Assembly: GCA_003132425.1 (NCBI GenBank)
Contig: PKXS01000139.1
Coordinates: 1 to 35,835, forward strand
Direction: 5' to 3'
Length of the DNA: 35,835 bases
Source: Gammaproteobacteria bacterium
GTDB taxonomy: Bacteria; Pseudomonadota; Gammaproteobacteria; Steroidobacterales; Steroidobacteraceae
Below, one piece after another: positions 35,024 through 35,835 of the stretch. The translations under genes were made by a program, and so were the position numbers. The notes under the pieces were generated by a model. The model had not been told where the DNA came from, did not search any database, and saw nothing but the letters and a program-made list of their open reading frames with translations. The first letter of the stretch is position 1. Each line of letters begins with the position of its first letter.

Positions 35024-35835
35024 CCATCCCGTACGCCCCGTAGCCGTAGTATCCGTCGGTCAAGCTCGCTTGCAGCTGATTGAGAACGAGACCGCCCGCC
35101 TGTTGTTCATCGAACAGACCGATCGCGTCCTGCACGGCAGTCCGCGGCGTATCCCCGGCGCGAACCACCAACACGATCTGACCCGCTAATTTCGTCAACG
35201 CCCGTCCCTCGTTGGTAATCAGCAACGGCGGCGAATCCATGAGCACGATGCGCCGCGGATTGTGCGCGCACAGGCTCGCCGCAATCTGCCGCATGCGGAG
35301 GCTGCTCAGGAGCTCCGCGGTGCCGTGCACCGGTCGGCCGGCGGGTAAAATCGCCAGGCCCTGCAAATTCGTCTGCACGATCAGCGACTCCACATCCAGG
35401 GCGTCCTCAACCAGCGCATCCAGCAGGCCGGGTTCCTGCTGCAGACCGAGTATCTCGCTGACATGCGGCTTTGGTACATCGGCATCGACCAGCAACACCG
35501 AAATGTCGCGTTCGAGCGCCATGCTCAAGGCGAGATTGACACTGGTGAAGGTCTTGCCGTCCCCGGGCAGCGCGCTGGTCACCATGATCAGTCGCGGCTG
35601 TCCGACGGCGGCCTTTCCGGACATTGCCTTCTCGATGAGCGGACGCTTGATTCGGCGATAGTGGTTGGCAAACAGGCGATCCTTGCCCTCTTCCGGTAGA
35701 TAGCCTTCCGCTCGTAGGGCGCGGGTATCGATCGTCATTTGGCGCGTGCTTTTCGCCGGGTTGCCCGCGGCATCGCCATGCGCCGGAGTCGCGGACGATT
35801 TCGACGCTGCCCTCCCCGCCAAGCCCGACCTGTCG
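35007..35835 (-). CDS. XrtA-type tyrosine autokinase (CpsD/BY-kinase), partial
   Basis: A bacterial tyrosine kinase whose coding frame is still open at the window edge, so its N-terminus is cut off. Visible are the family opening TRQMTIDTRALRAEGYLPEE followed by NHYRRIKRPLI, the Walker A TSALPGDGKTFTSVNLA, the Walker A' VLLVDADVPKP and Walker B IVLMDSPPLL. The C-terminal Tyr cluster YYGYGAYG is the usual autophosphorylation site. The sequence style matches exosortase-associated tyrosine kinases (TIGR03018-like). It regulates EPS chain length and export with a Wzc-like transmembrane partner, which should lie to the right. It is cotranscribed with the outer-membrane barrel. Confidence 0.95.
   Translation of the reverse strand, partial: DRSGLAGRAASKSSATPAHGDAAGNPAKSTRQMTIDTRALRAEGYLPEEGKDRLFANHYRRIKRPLIEKAMSGKAAVGQPRLIMVTSALPGDGKTFTSVNLALSMALERDISVLLVDADVPKPHVSEILGLQQEPGLLDALVEDALDVESLIVQTNLQGLAILPAGRPVHGTAELLSSLRMRQIAASLCAHNPRRIVLMDSPPLLITNEGRALTKLAGQIVLVVRAGDTPRTAVQDAIGLFDEQQAGGLVLNQLQASLTDGYYGYGAYGMGGDEP

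Noticed and set aside
3779-35835. Duplicated tRNA-Val 3' end as an attachment site
   Set aside because: No second copy of the tRNA 3' end was found in the window, and there is no integrase.
1-35835. CRISPR array or complete insertion sequence
   Set aside because: No regularly spaced repeats and no transposase gene were seen.

Overview
The window looks like a chromosomal exopolysaccharide (EPS) biosynthesis and export locus of a moderately GC-rich Gammaproteobacterium. Protein style and gene content recall relatives of Steroidobacterales, Nevskiales and Xanthomonadales, but this placement is an inference; no 16S or other phylogenetic marker beyond gltX is present. The left flank is housekeeping: gltX (glutamyl-tRNA synthetase), a tRNA-Val(CAC), and an AAA ATPase preceded by a perfect 30-bp palindrome.

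Layout. 1-543: no convincing gene, one strong hairpin. 544-2004 (-): archaeal-type AAA ATPase. 2276-3673 (-): gltX. 3779-3853: tRNA-Val. 3854-6249: an AT-richer stretch with one membrane acyltransferase (-) and about 1 kb of apparently decayed DNA. 6250-9199 (+): a GT4 glycosyltransferase and the polyprenyl-phosphate sugar phosphotransferase that starts repeat-unit assembly. 9204-14345: a modification block with a cupin protein (-), a second acyltransferase (+), an FAD oxidoreductase (-), an ATP-grasp ligase (+) and a free-standing acyl carrier protein (-). 14714-15727 (+): a glycosyltransferase. 15839-16263: a broken third acyltransferase. 16656-20614 (+): a tightly packed Wzy-type polymerase, Wzx-type flippase and GT2 operon. 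20640-22544 (-): a double alpha/beta-hydrolase fusion. 23094-27049 (+): a four-gene GT2, GT4, serine-acetyltransferase-like, GT2 operon. 27060-27887 (-): a 2-oxoglutarate/Fe(II) oxygenase. 28078-30999 (+): a Gfo/Idh/MocA dehydrogenase, an unrecognised possible aldo/keto-reductase-like protein and a WecG/TagA-type glycosyltransferase. 31305-33537 (+): a secreted glycosidase-like protein and a small secreted protein with a PEP-CTERM-like tail, closed by a strong terminator. 33617-35835 (-): an outer-membrane barrel and a BY-kinase of the exosortase-associated (XrtA) type that runs off the window edge.

How it works together (inference from families). The phosphotransferase loads the first sugar on undecaprenyl phosphate. 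About seven glycosyltransferases extend it, Wzx flips it and Wzy polymerises it. The BY-kinase and barrel belong to the chain-length/export module, whose remaining parts should lie beyond the right edge. Acyltransferases, the acyl carrier protein, the ATP-grasp enzyme, the oxygenase and the flavoenzyme could decorate the sugar or make its substituents. The secreted glycosidase-like protein would trim or process polymer, and the small tail-anchored protein is a candidate exosortase substrate.

The least explained parts are the ATP-grasp/ACP/FAD block, the 287-residue protein at 29254, the hydrolase fusion with atypical nucleophile positions, and the palindromic operator before the ATPase.
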